A stretch of DNA of 36,189 nt, from positions 1 to 36,189 of the forward strand of contig JAGCUK010000029.1 in NCBI GenBank assembly GCA_017962925.1. Direction: 5' to 3'. The position numbers and the translations under genes were made by a program. This DNA comes from Bacteroidales bacterium. Lineage in GTDB: Bacteria > Bacteroidota > Bacteroidia > Bacteroidales > UBA932. Positions within the stretch are counted from its first letter, which is position 1, and each line of letters begins with the position of its first letter. This document shows positions 35,293-36,189 of the stretch, piece by piece. The notes under the pieces are model-generated. The model was given only the letters and a program-made list of their open reading frames with translations. It did not search any database and was not told the DNA's origin.

Positions 35293-36189
35293 TTACTCAG
35301 CGGTTTGCACCAAGCGGACAGCCGTCCAGGTTGACTTATCGGGATGGTCATAAAGATCTACGCCTTCTGGACGAAACCAAATGCAATAATAGTCATAATA
35401 GATGCCATAGTACCCTCCGCCTTCGGTGGAGCTGCTATAGCTTACTTCTAGCCCCACTTGTTTCCATGTTCCACCGCCTGTTTTCCATCCCGCGGCTGGC
35501 AGGAATACACATCCAGCGGCTTCCATCTTTGCCCAGCCGGCATCATCGACGCTTGCCGTGTAGTTCGAAGCCTCGTCAAAGGATCCTGAAACAAAGCCCG
35601 TCCCTTCGGGATGCGTGTATATGTCCGGGAAAATGATGAGGCCATTGACGCCGCCCACCTTGGCCATAGTGTAGTGTGCACCATCGGACAAGGTGTTGGT
35701 TACACTTCTGGTTAAGAAGAGATAAACCCACTGATCACGCGATAACCTCCACCAAGGCCTGACAGCATCATAGGAATACCCATCCCAGGAGAACATATCA
35801 AACCCGTCTGTCTGACTCTCTCCCATATAGTCTTTTTGAGCGTCGGCGAACTTGTACGAACCCGTAGCCGACACATAATTTAAATTGCCTTTTGAGAAAT
35901 AAACCTTCCTCGTATCACTGACGGAAAAAAATCCGACTATAGCATCCTCCGGAACCAATTTCATCTTTACCGGTATCTCATAGTAACTGCCATCTGCGAA
36001 AGTTACGCCGGATTTCTCGTATATGTACTTATCGCTTCCTACTGTTGCGACCAACTTGACAGGGCGGCTTGAAATGCCGGGAAGAGCCACAAACCGCACG
36101 CAGTTTCCAGTGGCAGTGAAGGGCGCAGCAGGTATGCTTTCCAGGCTGATGATTCCTGTGCTATAAATGGTCAGGGATGTGGGATTGGA
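35293..36189 (-). CDS. Bacteroidales surface protein, C-terminal part (partial)
   Basis: At least 298 residues, open to the right edge, so the N-terminus is missing. The stretch VGFFSVSDTRKVYFSKGNLNY begins a domain common in Bacteroidales cell-surface proteins, with WRLSRDQWVYLF and a C-terminal WFRPEGVDLYD...WTAVRLVQ that resembles exported proteins of unknown function. I give no function. The gene lies 39 bases upstream of the kelch-AraC GTG start on the same strand, so it ends just before that gene's promoter. Confidence 0.65.
   Translation of the reverse strand, partial: SNPTSLTIYSTGIISLESIPAAPFTATGNCVRFVALPGISSRPVKLVATVGSDKYIYEKSGVTFADGSYYEIPVKMKLVPEDAIVGFFSVSDTRKVYFSKGNLNYVSATGSYKFADAQKDYMGESQTDGFDMFSWDGYSYDAVRPWWRLSRDQWVYLFLTRSVTNTLSDGAHYTMAKVGGVNGLIIFPDIYTHPEGTGFVSGSFDEASNYTASVDDAGWAKMEAAGCVFLPAAGWKTGGGTWKQVGLEVSYSSSTEGGGYYGIYYDYYCIWFRPEGVDLYDHPDKSTWTAVRLVQTAE

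Overview
The window is a chromosomal segment from a member of Bacteroidota, most likely the order Bacteroidales. The evidence is the gene set (OPA-type glycerol phosphate transporter, clostripain-family lipoprotein, S9 and C1B peptidases, short histone H1-like protein, patatin fused to a BamA-like barrel, long CTC-type bL25), many lipobox signal peptides, weak Shine-Dalgarno sites and repeated Bacteroidota promoters (TTTG, about 20 bases, TAnnTTTG). No tRNA, rRNA or CRISPR array was recognised. The genus cannot be fixed from sequence alone.

Layout. 1-4547 (minus): GH3 glycosidase (cut by the window edge), recX, patatin-BamA-like protein, rlmN. 4624-6803 (plus): recA and trpS. 6862-8032: a RAYT-like (REP-associated, HUH/Y1) transposase bracketed by two copies of a 110-bp palindromic element. 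8035-9714 (minus): helix-hairpin-helix protein and rsmI. 9770-10342 (plus): tdk, followed by a third element copy and xerD (minus). 11525-14480 (plus): clostripain-like lipoprotein, rplY, pth, histone H1-like gene, terminator. 14508-19810 (plus): one tight operon encoding an M6 metalloprotease, a small lipoprotein, an HPr-kinase-like protein, an S24/S26 peptidase, a PqqD-like protein and an ABC exporter interrupted by an in-frame TAG. 19807-20562 (minus): tpiA. 20642-24849 (plus): tyrS, rbfA, a LolC/E-like permease, a C1B peptidase. 24876-35253 (minus): S9 peptidase, rpmH, rsmG, HAD phosphatase, OPA transporter, sigma factor, polA, kelch-AraC membrane regulator. 35293 to the end (minus): the C-terminal part of a surface protein.

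Two systems stand out. First, the RAYT gene and its element: four colinear 110-bp copies share a hairpin, a CTGATnATCAG palindrome and inverted ends, and one copy lies in frame inside rsmG as about 37 extra codons. The polA linker and the helix-hairpin-helix gene also carry palindrome-rich in-frame segments that look like other repeat families, so this genome seems to tolerate or exploit repeat insertion into coding sequence. Second, the kinase/peptidase/PqqD/ABC operon has the parts expected of a ribosomal-peptide modification and export pathway, but no precursor peptide or cyclase is visible and the exporter is broken by what looks like one GAG to TAG change.
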